Origin: an uncultured Planctomycetota bacterium
Lineage (GTDB): Bacteria > Planctomycetota > Planctomycetia > Gemmatales > HRBIN36
Direction of reading: 5' to 3'
Length of the DNA stretch: 58,770 bases
Assembly (NCBI GenBank): GCA_937944855.1
Contig: CALFAY010000011.1
Coordinates: 1 to 58,770 of the forward strand
Program-made: the position numbers and the translations under genes
Part shown: positions 43,228 to 51,312 of the stretch, piece after piece
Position numbering within the stretch: the stretch's first letter is position 1
Layout of the letters: every line of letters begins with the position of its first letter
Notes under the pieces: model-generated
Told to the model about the DNA's origin: nothing
Databases searched by the model: none
What the model saw: only the letters and a program-made list of their open reading frames with translations

Positions 43228-45432
43228 GTGTCTGCAATAAGTCGAATTCTTGCCCTCGTCGCCGGTCTTTTCCGCTCCCACCGTGCGACGGTTTTGCCGG
43301 TCCTGGCCGTCGCGGGGGCCAGTGTTATCGCCGGCTTGATGGGAGGCTGGGGCCATCCGATCGGCTTCTTGCCATTCATCATCGTGGTTATCGGGGCGGC
43401 CTGGATTGGCGGCCTGTACGGGGGATTGCTGACGACGGCCCTTTCGGCCGGGGCGCTGACTCTAGGTTATGCCCTTGCTTACGATCCCGCGGCTGAGGCG
43501 GCCCTTCAGGAGTTCTTCGTGCGGCTGGGTCTTTTCGCCTTCATGGGTGGAGCTGCCAGTTATCTTGCCATGCAGTGTCAGCGGGCTGTCACTGCCTATG
43601 ACCGGTTGCAAAAAACGCTTGCCCATGCCCGGGAAGCATGGGTCTTCGCCGACACGCGAGGTCGGGTCATGTTTCTCAACGCTCTCGCTCAAGCCTGGTC
43701 GGGCTGGCACCTGGCCCATGCCCGTCATCGGCCACTCGACCAGCTTTTTGTGCTCCTTCACGAGGGGACGCGCAAGCCCATCGCCCTGAACTTGCAGCAC
43801 ATCGTCGAGCAACGCCACGCGGTTCACCTCCCGGAGGATGCCGTTCTGCTGACAGCGGGAGGCGCGACTGTCCCCGTCGAAGGCTGCATACTTCCTATTC
43901 AGAACAGCCAGGACGAAGTGGTGGAGCTGTTGCTGATCTTCCGTGATGTTTCCGAGTCTCGCCAAAAGGATGCTCGAAGTGACCGGCGCGAGACAATGTC
44001 CCAAATCCTCGAGAGTCTGCCTGCCGGTGCCATGATCTTCGAGCAGGACGGCACATGCGTCTTTGCTAATTCTTTCGCGGCACGGCAGTTCGATGCCGGT
44101 AAGGAACAATTACTGCGTCGTGGCTGGCATCAGAAGCTGTCTCCAGAGGCGCGGGACAGCCTGCTGGCGGCCCTGGAAGGGGCGTGCCAACAAGTCGGAG
44201 AAGCTGCGGCTGAGGTCGAATTCGCTCGCCAAAACGAAGATGCTCATTGGCTGCGTCTGCGATTTCGGACTTGGCCTAAGCACGGCCAGCCAAGTCAGGT
44301 CTTGGCCGTAGTTGAAGATGTGTCTCCGCTCCGGGCGCTGGAGCGTGCTCTGGAAAAGGTTCGCAAAGATGCCGCTCAGCAGCTGGAACAGCTTCAGAAG
44401 CAACTGCAACATGCGGAACAACGGCAGCGGGAGGCCGAGTCCCGCTTGACTGCAATGGAGAGGCACGCGACCGAAGAACGCCAGCGGTTGACCAGGCAAG
44501 TAGCGGAGCTGCAAAAGAAGCTCGCCTCCCAGCCAACTGTTCAGCCCGATTTGCAGACCGCACTAGACCGCGCGAGACAAGAGCTGGCTGACCAGCAATC
44601 GAAGCGGGACGCTGCTGAGACGTCCCTGCGGCACGCTCAGAAAACCATCGAGGAACTGGAAGCGGAATTGGAGAAGGCGTGGCGAGGCCAGGAATCGGTC
44701 CAAGATGAATTGGAGCGGCTGCGAAAAGCCCTGGAAAAGGCTCAAGAGGAGGCGGCCCAGGCCTTGGAAAAGGCAGCGGCCGCCCAAGCAGAGTGCGAGC
44801 GATGGCAAGCACGACTGGCAGCACGGGACGATGAGCATCACCGGAGTGTCGCCGAATTTCAGCAACGGTACGACGAGGCCCTGGACCAGCTCGAGCATCT
44901 CAAGTCGGAACGTGAACGACTTATGGGAGAGAAGGAAACGCAGGCTGCGAAATGGCAGTCAGACAAAAATGAGCTGCAATTGCAGATGGAATCGCTGAAA
45001 CGGGACTTGGACTCTGCACGGTCCCGGGAAGGTTTTCTGTCCGGCATACTCCAGTCGGTTCCCTGCGCGATCGTCGCCGTTGGGCCTAGCGGTCTGATTT
45101 CCTGGAGCAATCCCGTCGCAACGCGGTTTCTGGGTTTCCAAGTCGAGGAATCATTGACTCCCGAGAGAGAACAGGAATGGTTTCCCGAAGCCCTGAGGGA
45201 CACCCCATTCACACGGTTTCTGACCGCTCGATCCGGAGAAAACCAGAACCATGAAGCCGAGGCCGAGCGGCCCGCCCGACGGATCGTCGCTCACTGGGTA
45301 GATTGGCCGGATCGAGGACGCCTTTTGACCGTCTCTATTCTGCCCATCGAAAACGCGGCAGCACAACGGGCAGAGACCCGGCGACTGCAATCAATTCGTA
45401 ACCAGGACGCTGACTGGTTGTCCTTCAACTGA
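43228..45432 (+). CDS. Membrane PAS-domain coiled-coil protein without a kinase domain
   Basis: A 734-residue protein. The N-terminus has a membrane domain of about four helices (about 15-115) resembling DUF4118 sensor modules. PAS-like domains follow at about 125-240 (AREAWVFADTRGRVMFLNALA) and about 255-370 (ESLPAGAMIFEQDGTCVFAN). A long coiled coil covers about 370-600, then a last PAS-like domain (SVPCAIVAVGPSGLISWSNPVATRFLGF) ends the protein. No histidine kinase, GGDEF or phosphatase domain is present. I chose the GTG at 43228 because GAGG lies 8 bases before it; GTG 43210 is an alternative. It follows the cytochrome gene by 72 bases. It may sense redox or ligands and signal through a partner. 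Confidence 0.72.
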   Translation: MSAISRILALVAGLFRSHRATVLPVLAVAGASVIAGLMGGWGHPIGFLPFIIVVIGAAWIGGLYGGLLTTALSAGALTLGYALAYDPAAEAALQEFFVRLGLFAFMGGAASYLAMQCQRAVTAYDRLQKTLAHAREAWVFADTRGRVMFLNALAQAWSGWHLAHARHRPLDQLFVLLHEGTRKPIALNLQHIVEQRHAVHLPEDAVLLTAGGATVPVEGCILPIQNSQDEVVELLLIFRDVSESRQKDARSDRRETMSQILESLPAGAMIFEQDGTCVFANSFAARQFDAGKEQLLRRGWHQKLSPEARDSLLAALEGACQQVGEAAAEVEFARQNEDAHWLRLRFRTWPKHGQPSQVLAVVEDVSPLRALERALEKVRKDAAQQLEQLQKQLQHAEQRQREAESRLTAMERHATEERQRLTRQVAELQKKLASQPTVQPDLQTALDRARQELADQQSKRDAAETSLRHAQKTIEELEAELEKAWRGQESVQDELERLRKALEKAQEEAAQALEKAAAAQAECERWQARLAARDDEHHRSVAEFQQRYDEALDQLEHLKSERERLMGEKETQAAKWQSDKNELQLQMESLKRDLDSARSREGFLSGILQSVPCAIVAVGPSGLISWSNPVATRFLGFQVEESLTPEREQEWFPEALRDTPFTRFLTARSGENQNHEAEAERPARRIVAHWVDWPDRGRLLTVSILPIENAAAQRAETRRLQSIRNQDADWLSFN

Positions 45433-45467
45433 AAAGAGGAGGCCGCAGGGCAGGGGCCTCCTCTCTT
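45432..45467. terminator. Bidirectional Rho-independent terminator
   Basis: A perfect 10-bp stem (45435-45444 with 45455-45464) and a 10-base loop. On the plus strand it is followed by TCTCTT after GGCCTCC; on the minus strand the complement of AAAA at 45432-45435 gives a T run. It lies between the convergent PAS protein and S41 protease genes. Confidence 0.65.
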
Positions 45468-45502
45468 CGGCATCGCACTAAAGCGACGAGTTTGCAAGGA
45501 GC

Positions 45503-48109
45503 TTATCGGCCGCCGCTCGTCTTACTTGCCGTTTTGCTGGCCAGCTGCTTCTTCAGATAGTCCACGGCCATTTCCAGTTGGCGATCCACAAAAGTGGGAA
45601 CCGTCTCCATCTTGGGCGGATCCCGACGCGGAATGATCTCCTGACGGCGGAGATGATCGAACAGTTCCGTGGTCTCCGCGGGACTCAGTTTCAGCGTGTA
45701 ATTGGGATGCGGAACCACGCCCCAGTCATCTTCCGGTTTGCTGTTGGGGAACTTGTGCAGGTTCTTGCCGTTGGGTCGCCAGAAGGATGCGGTGGTGAGC
45801 TTCAACTCGCTCGGCCCGTTGCCCAGGTCGAGTTCCATGATGTTTTGGACGCTGCCCTTGCCGAACGACCGCTCGCCCATGACGATGCCGCGTTCGTGGT
45901 CCTGAACGCACGCCGATACGATTTCGCTGGCGCTGGCACTGCCGCCGTTGATCAGCACCACGAGCGGGAAGTCTGTCTTGGACCCGGCATGTTGCCCCTT
46001 GAACTCCCTGGCTCGACCGACCCGGGGCCGGATGCTGACGATCACGCCATCGTCGATGAACAGATCGGCGATGCCCACGGCGCTGTCGAGATAACCGCCC
46101 GGATTGAAACGCAGGTCCAGAATCAAGCCCCGAAGCCCTTCCTTTTCCAGTTCACGCAGCGTGTTTTTCAGGTCGCGCTCGGTGTTGAGGGCGAATTGCG
46201 TCAGACGGATGTAGGCGATCCGGGAATCCGGATCAATCCAGTAGTTCCATCCGGCGTCGGGATCGTCCTTGCGACTCACGCCGAGTACCGTTTCAACCTG
46301 GATACGACTGCGACGCAACTCGAAGGAAAGCTCCTTCTCTCCATCGGTCGTCTGCCGCCGCACCACCAGTGTGACCGGGGTTCCCTCCTTGCCGAGGATC
46401 TTCTTGACCACGTCCGAGGTGGACAGACCCTTGGTTTCGACGACCTCCGGCTTTTCCAGCGGGTTGCCCTTACCATCGTGGGTGTTGATGATGCGGACGA
46501 TGATGTCCCCCGTCGCAATTCCCGCCTTGAAAGCCGGGCTGCCACGCAGCGGAGTGGAGACGCGGATCATGTCCGTGGCGACGTCTTTTTGAATCTGAAT
46601 GCCGACGCCGATGAACTCCTGTTTCGTGCCGATCTCGAACTGGTGCAGGGCTTCGGCGTCAATGTAGGTCGAGTACGGGTCCAGCGAATGGAGCATCCGT
46701 TGCAGGGCGACGTCGGTCGCCTTGGAGCCTTTGAGGTCGTCGCGGTTGCCGAGGTGTTCGCGGGCATCGGCCAGCAGCTTCTTCATACCAGCGTCATCCG
46801 TGTTGCTCAGTTTCTCCAGGCGTTCGTTCAACTCCGGCGGCAGCTTCGTATCAGTGAAGCGGTACAGTCCTTTGACGGCCTCCGTAACCAGCTTTTTTAA
46901 TTCCACCGGCTTGACATAGCCGTTCCGGGTAATCTGGGCGACTCGCATCACGTTCTCGGCGAACTCCTCGGCAGTTTTTCGCGGGAGTTTGAGAGTAGCC
47001 AGGTAGTTCTGACGCTCCTTCAGCAGTTCATCAACTCCGATCTTGCCATCGGCGAAGTTCTGATACGCTTTGCGGAGTTGCCGCTGGGTTTCAAAGCGGG
47101 GCATCAGGCTGAGGAGTTCCCGGCCTTCCCGAAGGATTTCCGAACTGAGGTCCTTGGCGGCGGCGAGTTCCTCGAACTTCTTCAGTCGGCCATCGACGAG
47201 CGCCGCTGCCTCGGGATTCCGCGTCAGGGCGAAGTACGAGTTGCGCTTGACGAGGATCGGATATTGGGCCTTGCCGAAATCGACCCGGGACCGACGGGGC
47301 AACTCCTTCTCCACGTAAACAAACAACTCATCGACCGTCACCTGACTGTCTGGTTCGCCACCGTCCTTGTCGGCCTTGCCGCTGAGAGCTTCGGTGACGA
47401 TCTGCGCGAACAGGCCGTTCTTGGGACCGTCGAAAGTCGGCTGAATCCCCTCGTTCGCGGCCAGAAACACCAAAGGCCTCGAAAGCTGATCATTCTCTTC
47501 ATCTTTGCCGAGGAACTCCTGGAACCGACTCTGGAGGCCGCTTTCGTTCAGCTTCCCGTTCGGCAGCGAGTAGCTGCGGAAGTGGACGTCGAGGATGATG
47601 GCCACGCGCTGGCTTTTGCACTTGTCGAATTCCTGTTCGAGATCAGCGGCAGTGATGACTTCCTGAAACTTGCCGTCGTCGAATTTGGTGTCTGCGGTGA
47701 AGTAGCAGGTACGATCTCCGAACGGGCCTCCTTGGCCGAACCAGAAGAGAAACACGGCGTCGTCTTCCGTTGCGGAACTAAAGGCCCAATGGATGGCCTT
47801 CTGAAGGTTCTCCCGACTGGCACGGATCGTCGTCGGCAGGGTGCCTTCAGCAGCCTTCTCCGCGCCTGCTGAACCGAGGAGAATTCGGACCTGAGGGGCT
47901 ACTCCGGTTGCGTATTTCTTGTCTGAAAACAGGCTGTGGACGGCCAAGGCGTCGGCTTCGGCTTTGGCTCGCGGCTTGATCTCGTCGCCGGCATACTGAT
48001 TCACTCCGACGATGACGACGTAGGTTTGCGGTTCGCCGGCGTGAATCGTGGCTGCTGCCCCGAGCAGGAAAAGGAAAGCGATGCCTAGACGACGAAGTGC
48101 CTGCTTCAT
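45503..48109 (-). CDS. Caspase-fold (degenerate) and S41 C-terminal processing peptidase fusion
   Basis: An 868-residue exported protein. A signal peptide covers about 1-24. Residues about 27-260 have the fold of a caspase-like (C14) domain, but the catalytic His site reads FGQGG (Gln126 in place of His) and the Cys site reads LDVHFRS (His176 in place of Cys), so it should be inactive. A helical region leads to a PDZ domain at about 510-620 and an S41 peptidase domain with the serine motif GGSASASE (722-729) and Lys751 in GERSFGKGSVQ, the Ser-Lys dyad of CtpA/Prc enzymes. AAAGGA lies 8 bases before the ATG. The protease is probably active and periplasmic; the caspase fold may bind substrate or a partner. 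Confidence 0.88.
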   Translation of the reverse strand: MKQALRRLGIAFLFLLGAAATIHAGEPQTYVVIVGVNQYAGDEIKPRAKAEADALAVHSLFSDKKYATGVAPQVRILLGSAGAEKAAEGTLPTTIRASRENLQKAIHWAFSSATEDDAVFLFWFGQGGPFGDRTCYFTADTKFDDGKFQEVITAADLEQEFDKCKSQRVAIILDVHFRSYSLPNGKLNESGLQSRFQEFLGKDEENDQLSRPLVFLAANEGIQPTFDGPKNGLFAQIVTEALSGKADKDGGEPDSQVTVDELFVYVEKELPRRSRVDFGKAQYPILVKRNSYFALTRNPEAAALVDGRLKKFEELAAAKDLSSEILREGRELLSLMPRFETQRQLRKAYQNFADGKIGVDELLKERQNYLATLKLPRKTAEEFAENVMRVAQITRNGYVKPVELKKLVTEAVKGLYRFTDTKLPPELNERLEKLSNTDDAGMKKLLADAREHLGNRDDLKGSKATDVALQRMLHSLDPYSTYIDAEALHQFEIGTKQEFIGVGIQIQKDVATDMIRVSTPLRGSPAFKAGIATGDIIVRIINTHDGKGNPLEKPEVVETKGLSTSDVVKKILGKEGTPVTLVVRRQTTDGEKELSFELRRSRIQVETVLGVSRKDDPDAGWNYWIDPDSRIAYIRLTQFALNTERDLKNTLRELEKEGLRGLILDLRFNPGGYLDSAVGIADLFIDDGVIVSIRPRVGRAREFKGQHAGSKTDFPLVVLINGGSASASEIVSACVQDHERGIVMGERSFGKGSVQNIMELDLGNGPSELKLTTASFWRPNGKNLHKFPNSKPEDDWGVVPHPNYTLKLSPAETTELFDHLRRQEIIPRRDPPKMETVPTFVDRQLEMAVDYLKKQLASKTASKTSGGR

Positions 48110-48483
48110 GGAAAAGTCCTTTCGGTGAATCATCCGCTGCTTTGAATTCTTGCGGCCTCTTCCAGTGCTACGCTCAGTTCCGTGGGGTAGTGCGACCCGG
48201 AAGGCGCATCGGTCAAGCCACGAGGGGGCATAGCTTCTTCTCAAACCGGGGCTTCGTTCTGGTAAGGCCCGCTCTTAGTAGCCCTATGGGCATTCTTGCC
48301 CAGCCGGCGCATACAGTCAACGAAGTTTCCCGACCTGACAATAGCGGGACGGACCGTCCCCTGGAGCTTGAGAGGGTGGCTCAGGCAGAGAAGGTTTTGA
48401 GGATTGGCGGGATTGAAGCCCTGAAAAAAAGAAGGCCGGTCTCTGCCGGCCCGTGGATACACAAACGCATTCCAGGGACTGGT
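48110..48483. other. Intergenic region upstream of the S41 protease
   Basis: 374 bases. It contains the hairpin terminator of the repeat-protein gene (48424-48452) and presumably the promoter of the S41 protease gene on the minus strand. I cannot pick a convincing -35/-10 pair. No supported gene lies here; longer frames crossing it have no ribosome binding site. Confidence 0.4.
48424..48452 (-). terminator. Rho-independent terminator
   Basis: A perfect 6-bp stem (48434-48439 with 48446-48451) and a 6-base loop. On the minus strand it is followed by TTC and a run of seven T (48430-48424). It ends the repeat-protein transcript 32 bases after its stop. Confidence 0.8.
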
Positions 48484-48972
48484 TTACTGGCTCCCTCCGG
48501 GCGTGAAGCCATTGCCTGCGGGGACGGCGGGAATCATGGGCGGATACCAACCCATGCCCGGCCAGCGATAGAAGTACATGCCGAACGGGTCGAAGTAGGG
48601 GCCCCAGTAATTGCCGAGGTAGCCGGGTACGATCGGATAACCAGGAACGTAGCCAGGAAAACCGTAAGGAAACTCAGCCGCTCCAGGCTGCTGCGGAGCG
48701 TTGGGCGGAAACTGCGGTCCTTGAGGAGCGGGATTGCCGACTTGCCGCGGAGCGCGCCCGGGTATGGGTCGTCCCTGATCCGCTTGGGTGCTGTATGCGT
48801 GGCGATTCAAAAACGGGAAGGACCGACCGGCATCCGTCTGCGTGCTGTAGGCGTGCCGGTTCAGAAAAGGAAAAGAGCGGCCGAACGTGTCCTGATTTCC
48901 TACTGGAACCTGACCGGCCACGGTAGCGGTGACTGCGATACAGGTCACGACTGCCGCCAGGAATTTCGTCAT
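48484..48972 (-). CDS. Small secreted Pro/Gly/Tyr-rich protein with a tandem repeat
   Basis: A 162-residue exported protein of unknown function. A signal peptide covers about 1-20 (FLAAVVTCIAVTATVAG). Two copies of an 18-residue unit with the core GRSFPFLNRHAYSTQ stand at 31-66. A Pro/Gln/Gly linker follows, and the last 75 residues are rich in Pro, Gly, Tyr, Phe and Trp (YGFPGYVPGYPIVPGYLGNY). This composition fits a structural or cell-surface protein; planctomycetes have many such small secreted proteins. AGGAG lies 9 bases before the ATG, and a strong terminator follows. It is transcribed alone. Confidence 0.75.
   Translation of the reverse strand: MTKFLAAVVTCIAVTATVAGQVPVGNQDTFGRSFPFLNRHAYSTQTDAGRSFPFLNRHAYSTQADQGRPIPGRAPRQVGNPAPQGPQFPPNAPQQPGAAEFPYGFPGYVPGYPIVPGYLGNYWGPYFDPFGMYFYRWPGMGWYPPMIPAVPAGNGFTPGGSQ
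48775..48882 (-). repeat. Two-copy 54-base in-frame tandem repeat
   Basis: The stretch coding for residues 31-66 of the small secreted protein consists of two 54-base units. At the protein level 15 consecutive residues are identical between units; at the DNA level they differ at several third positions, so the duplication is not recent or is held by selection on the protein. Confidence 0.7.
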
Positions 48973-49136
48973 GGAACCGACTCCTGCACAGGGCATCGGA
49001 TTGCCGCGGAAACGCAACCTGCGGCTTCGGTAGGAGGTATCGGTTCGCAAGCCTGCAAAACTTTAACGATCCTGCATGTTCCGCCGTCCGGATCGAGCCT
49101 CCAGCTGACACACTTGCACCCAAATGGCGAAATGAT
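48973..49136. other. Promoter region of the repeat-protein gene
   Basis: Between the repeat-protein gene and the zinc-ribbon candidate. Together with that uncertain gene the unassigned stretch is about 520 bases (48973-49494). I see the AGGAG site of the repeat-protein gene but no clear -35/-10 pair. Nothing else stands out. Confidence 0.35.
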
Positions 49137-49373
49137 TCAAGGATGTGCGTTCAGATGGCCACCGGAAGCCTCCCGAGCCATGCGCAGGAATGGCCGTTTG
49201 CACAAGCTGGAATTCTCGGTATCGCCCAGGCAGACGACCTCACCGGCAGGTGGAGCGGGAACGAGAATGCGACACAAGCACAGGGGGCAATGGCAGTAGC
49301 GGCCGATCATTCGCACCCTTACCCGAACCCGGGACTGGCATCCGGGGCAGGCCATGAAAAAGACGCTGTTCAT
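49137..49373 (-). CDS. Possible small zinc-ribbon protein
   Basis: A 78-residue candidate (from the ATG at 49373; an inner ATG at 49355 is also possible). Two Cys pairs, CPGC and CHCPLC, flank about 15 basic residues (QSRVRVRVRMIGRY), in the pattern of small zinc-ribbon proteins common in planctomycetes, which usually read CPxC, basic, CPxC, then VVPAPP; here ILVPAPPAG follows. There is no good ribosome binding site at any start, and the frame can be extended to 49460. It may be real, a remnant or chance. Confidence 0.45.
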   Translation of the reverse strand: MNSVFFMACPGCQSRVRVRVRMIGRYCHCPLCLCRILVPAPPAGEVVCLGDTENSSLCKRPFLRMAREASGGHLNAHP

Positions 49374-49494
49374 TTTCAGGCATGAGATCAGGGAGGTCGT
49401 CGCGCTGCTGAGCCTCCGTGCGCGAGGGGCGCTTGCGTAGTCGCTGGAAATATAGAACACACCTTGAAGAGATGACAGAAAAAGCCGGTTCTAG

Positions 49495-50388
49495 CTAGCT
49501 CGCGTCTCCTCCCCAGGAGGTGGCGCGAAGCTCGAGCAGGGCGACCTCGGGACGCGCCCCGAAGCGGAAGCGAAAGCCGTGGCCCACTCCTCGGTTGACA
49601 TACACCCAAGCATCCCGGTGCCGATACAATCCCGCCGCCAGGTGCCGGGATCGACGGCCCAGAAGAAACCGGCCATAGCCCGGCCAGTTGATTTGGCCAC
49701 CGTGCGTGTGCCCGGACAAGACCAGGTCGCAGCGCCTGCCGTTGAGGTGCTCTGCGACGCGCGGATTATGAGCCAGAAGAATAGTCGGTTCGTGGGACTT
49801 GGCCTCATGAAAGGCTTTGTCAAGATCACACGCGCCGCTCCACAGATCGTCCACCCCCACGACTCGCACCGACTGTCCCTGGCAACAAACGGTAAGAGAG
49901 CGATTCCGAAGGACTTGGATGCCCGCATTTCTTAGGGCTTCCTCGACGTACTGGGGCAACTTGCGATTGGTGCGGATCCCTAGGGCACTTCTTACGGCAA
50001 AATCATGATTGCCCAGAACAGCGAAAACCCCCAGCGGGGCCTTCAACGCACTTAACGTGCGGGCCAGGAGGGGAACGTACCTGACGCTGGAATGAACGAA
50101 GTCTCCTGTCAGGGCAATCAAGTCAGCACGCTGGGCATTGGCGGCTTCGACCGAGCGCTCCAGATGCCACAGCGGAACCGACCGACCGGCATGGAGATCT
50201 GTCAAATGGACGATTCGAAAACCGTGCAATATCGGGGGCAAGCTGGGCAAACTGAGTTGGTGCTGAGTTAGTTCGAGCCAAGTCGGCTCGACCTTGCGGC
50301 CGTAGCTGATCCTTGCCCAGTTCCGACCCAGCCACCGAGCCAACCGGCTGGCACGGGAATGCCGGGAAAGCAACTGCTGCTGCGGCAT
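49495..50388 (-). CDS. Metallophosphoesterase (YkuE/YaeI-like)
   Basis: A 297-residue calcineurin-like phosphoesterase with all metal-binding motifs: VHLTDLHAG (Asp, His), LTGDFVH, LGNHDFA, and LSGHTHGGQINWPG. The pattern fits the YkuE/YaeI/Mpe group, members of which have been linked to lipid or nucleotide hydrolysis at the membrane. There is no signal peptide; the N-terminus is basic (SRHSRASRLARWLGRNWARI). The ATG at 50388 has GAGG 6 bases before it; a TTG at 50436 would add 16 residues without support. It lies 115 bases after the acidic-protein gene, on the same strand. Confidence 0.9.
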   Translation of the reverse strand: MPQQQLLSRHSRASRLARWLGRNWARISYGRKVEPTWLELTQHQLSLPSLPPILHGFRIVHLTDLHAGRSVPLWHLERSVEAANAQRADLIALTGDFVHSSVRYVPLLARTLSALKAPLGVFAVLGNHDFAVRSALGIRTNRKLPQYVEEALRNAGIQVLRNRSLTVCCQGQSVRVVGVDDLWSGACDLDKAFHEAKSHEPTILLAHNPRVAEHLNGRRCDLVLSGHTHGGQINWPGYGRFLLGRRSRHLAAGLYRHRDAWVYVNRGVGHGFRFRFGARPEVALLELRATSWGGDAS

Positions 50389-50503
50389 GAAGGCCTCGGT
50401 CAGCGCAAAATGCCGCCGGACACTGCCAAGCGGCAAGAACTTTCTGATACCTGCCTAATTGTAAGTCAGTTTCTTGACAACAGGTAGCATGCCGGGCCGG
50501 AAA

Positions 50504-50893
50504 TCAATCCTCGTCTTCGTCGAAATCCTCTTCCTCGTCTTCGTCCTCCTCTTCCTCCTCTTCTTCCTCGAAATCCTCGTAGTCTTCCTCGAAATCTTCG
50601 TCCTCGGCCTCGTCTAGGTCTTCGTCCTCGAAATCTTCCTCGTCGAAGTCCTCATCAAAGTCGTCGTCGAGGTCTTCGTCGTCGAAGTCGTCTTCGTCTT
50701 CCTCATCGAACTCGTCTTCCTCTTCCTCTTCTTCGTCTTCGTCCTCTTCTTCCTCCTCCTCTTCCTCTTCTTCGTCCCGAGGCTTCCTGCGAGCTCCCTG
50801 AGGGGAAACTACATCTCCGTACGGAGCCTCGCGTTTGGGCTCCGTGAACGAGACCGCCAGCCGTAGTTCTTCCGCGAGCAAACGAACGAGCAT
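50504..50893 (-). CDS. Extremely acidic small protein
   Basis: A 129-residue protein. Residues 1-40 look like an ordinary small domain (MLVRLLAEELRLAVSFTEPK then GARRKPR). The remaining about 90 residues are almost only Asp and Glu, with single Phe, Leu, Tyr or Ala residues spaced among them. AGAGGATC stands 7 bases before the ATG at 50893, which is good support for translation. The coding strand here is nearly all purine. No enzyme function is visible. Proteins like this can bind basic proteins, metals or act as DNA mimics; that is inference. It was probably shaped by repeat slippage. Confidence 0.75.
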   Translation of the reverse strand: MLVRLLAEELRLAVSFTEPKREAPYGDVVSPQGARRKPRDEEEEEEEEEEDEDEEEEEEDEFDEEDEDDFDDEDLDDDFDEDFDEEDFEDEDLDEAEDEDFEEDYEDFEEEEEEEEDEDEEEDFDEDED

Positions 50894-51312
50894 TGCTGAT
50901 CCTCTCACAAGTTTTGGCTCGTTGACAGACATCGTGCGGGAACCCACGAAAGCCGGGAGACTTCTGCAACGAACGGCGTTCAACAGCGGTCGGCGGCCCT
51001 TCCCATCCCCAGGGCTTGGCAGGGGCAGAAATCCACTGGCCGAGGTTCCGATTTCACCCTCTACCTAGTAAAGTCGCTCAAGGTTGTCAAGGCGACGTAA
51101 ACTCTTTCCAAATGGCCACCTTCCGCGAGTCACCGGAGTGCAGATCGTCCGCGGATTCTTGCTCGGACAACCCCGGTCCGCCGGTCATCAATTCGGCAAA
51201 ATCGCAGTGATTGAATCAAGAATCTGGGGAACTATAATGGCACGGCTTGCCAAGCAGGGTCTCGCCTGGGGCAAGCCATCTCGCATCAAGCCTGTGCGTA
51301 AGGGAGCCGAAT
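50894..51312. other. Divergent intergenic region
   Basis: 419 bases between the acidic-protein gene (leftward) and the membrane-protein gene (rightward). The right part contains the promoter at 51211-51238. On the minus strand a TTGACA lies at 51085-51090 without a good -10. No gene is supported; the frames at 51016-51527 lack ribosome binding sites. Confidence 0.5.
51211..51238 (+). promoter_or_regulatory. Strong candidate sigma70 promoter
   Basis: TTGAAT (51211-51216, 4 of 6), a 16-base spacer and a perfect TATAAT (51233-51238). Transcription would start near 51245, giving a leader of about 68 bases before the ATG at 51313. Confidence 0.65.

Noticed and set aside
48097..49299. 400-residue plus-strand frame across the repeat-protein region
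   Set aside because: It lies opposite a secreted protein with signal peptide, ribosome binding site and terminator, and shows no domain.
50504..50790. GA/TC-rich stretch as a CRISPR or satellite repeat
   Set aside because: No regular repeat-spacer structure; it codes in frame for the acidic tail behind a good ribosome binding site.
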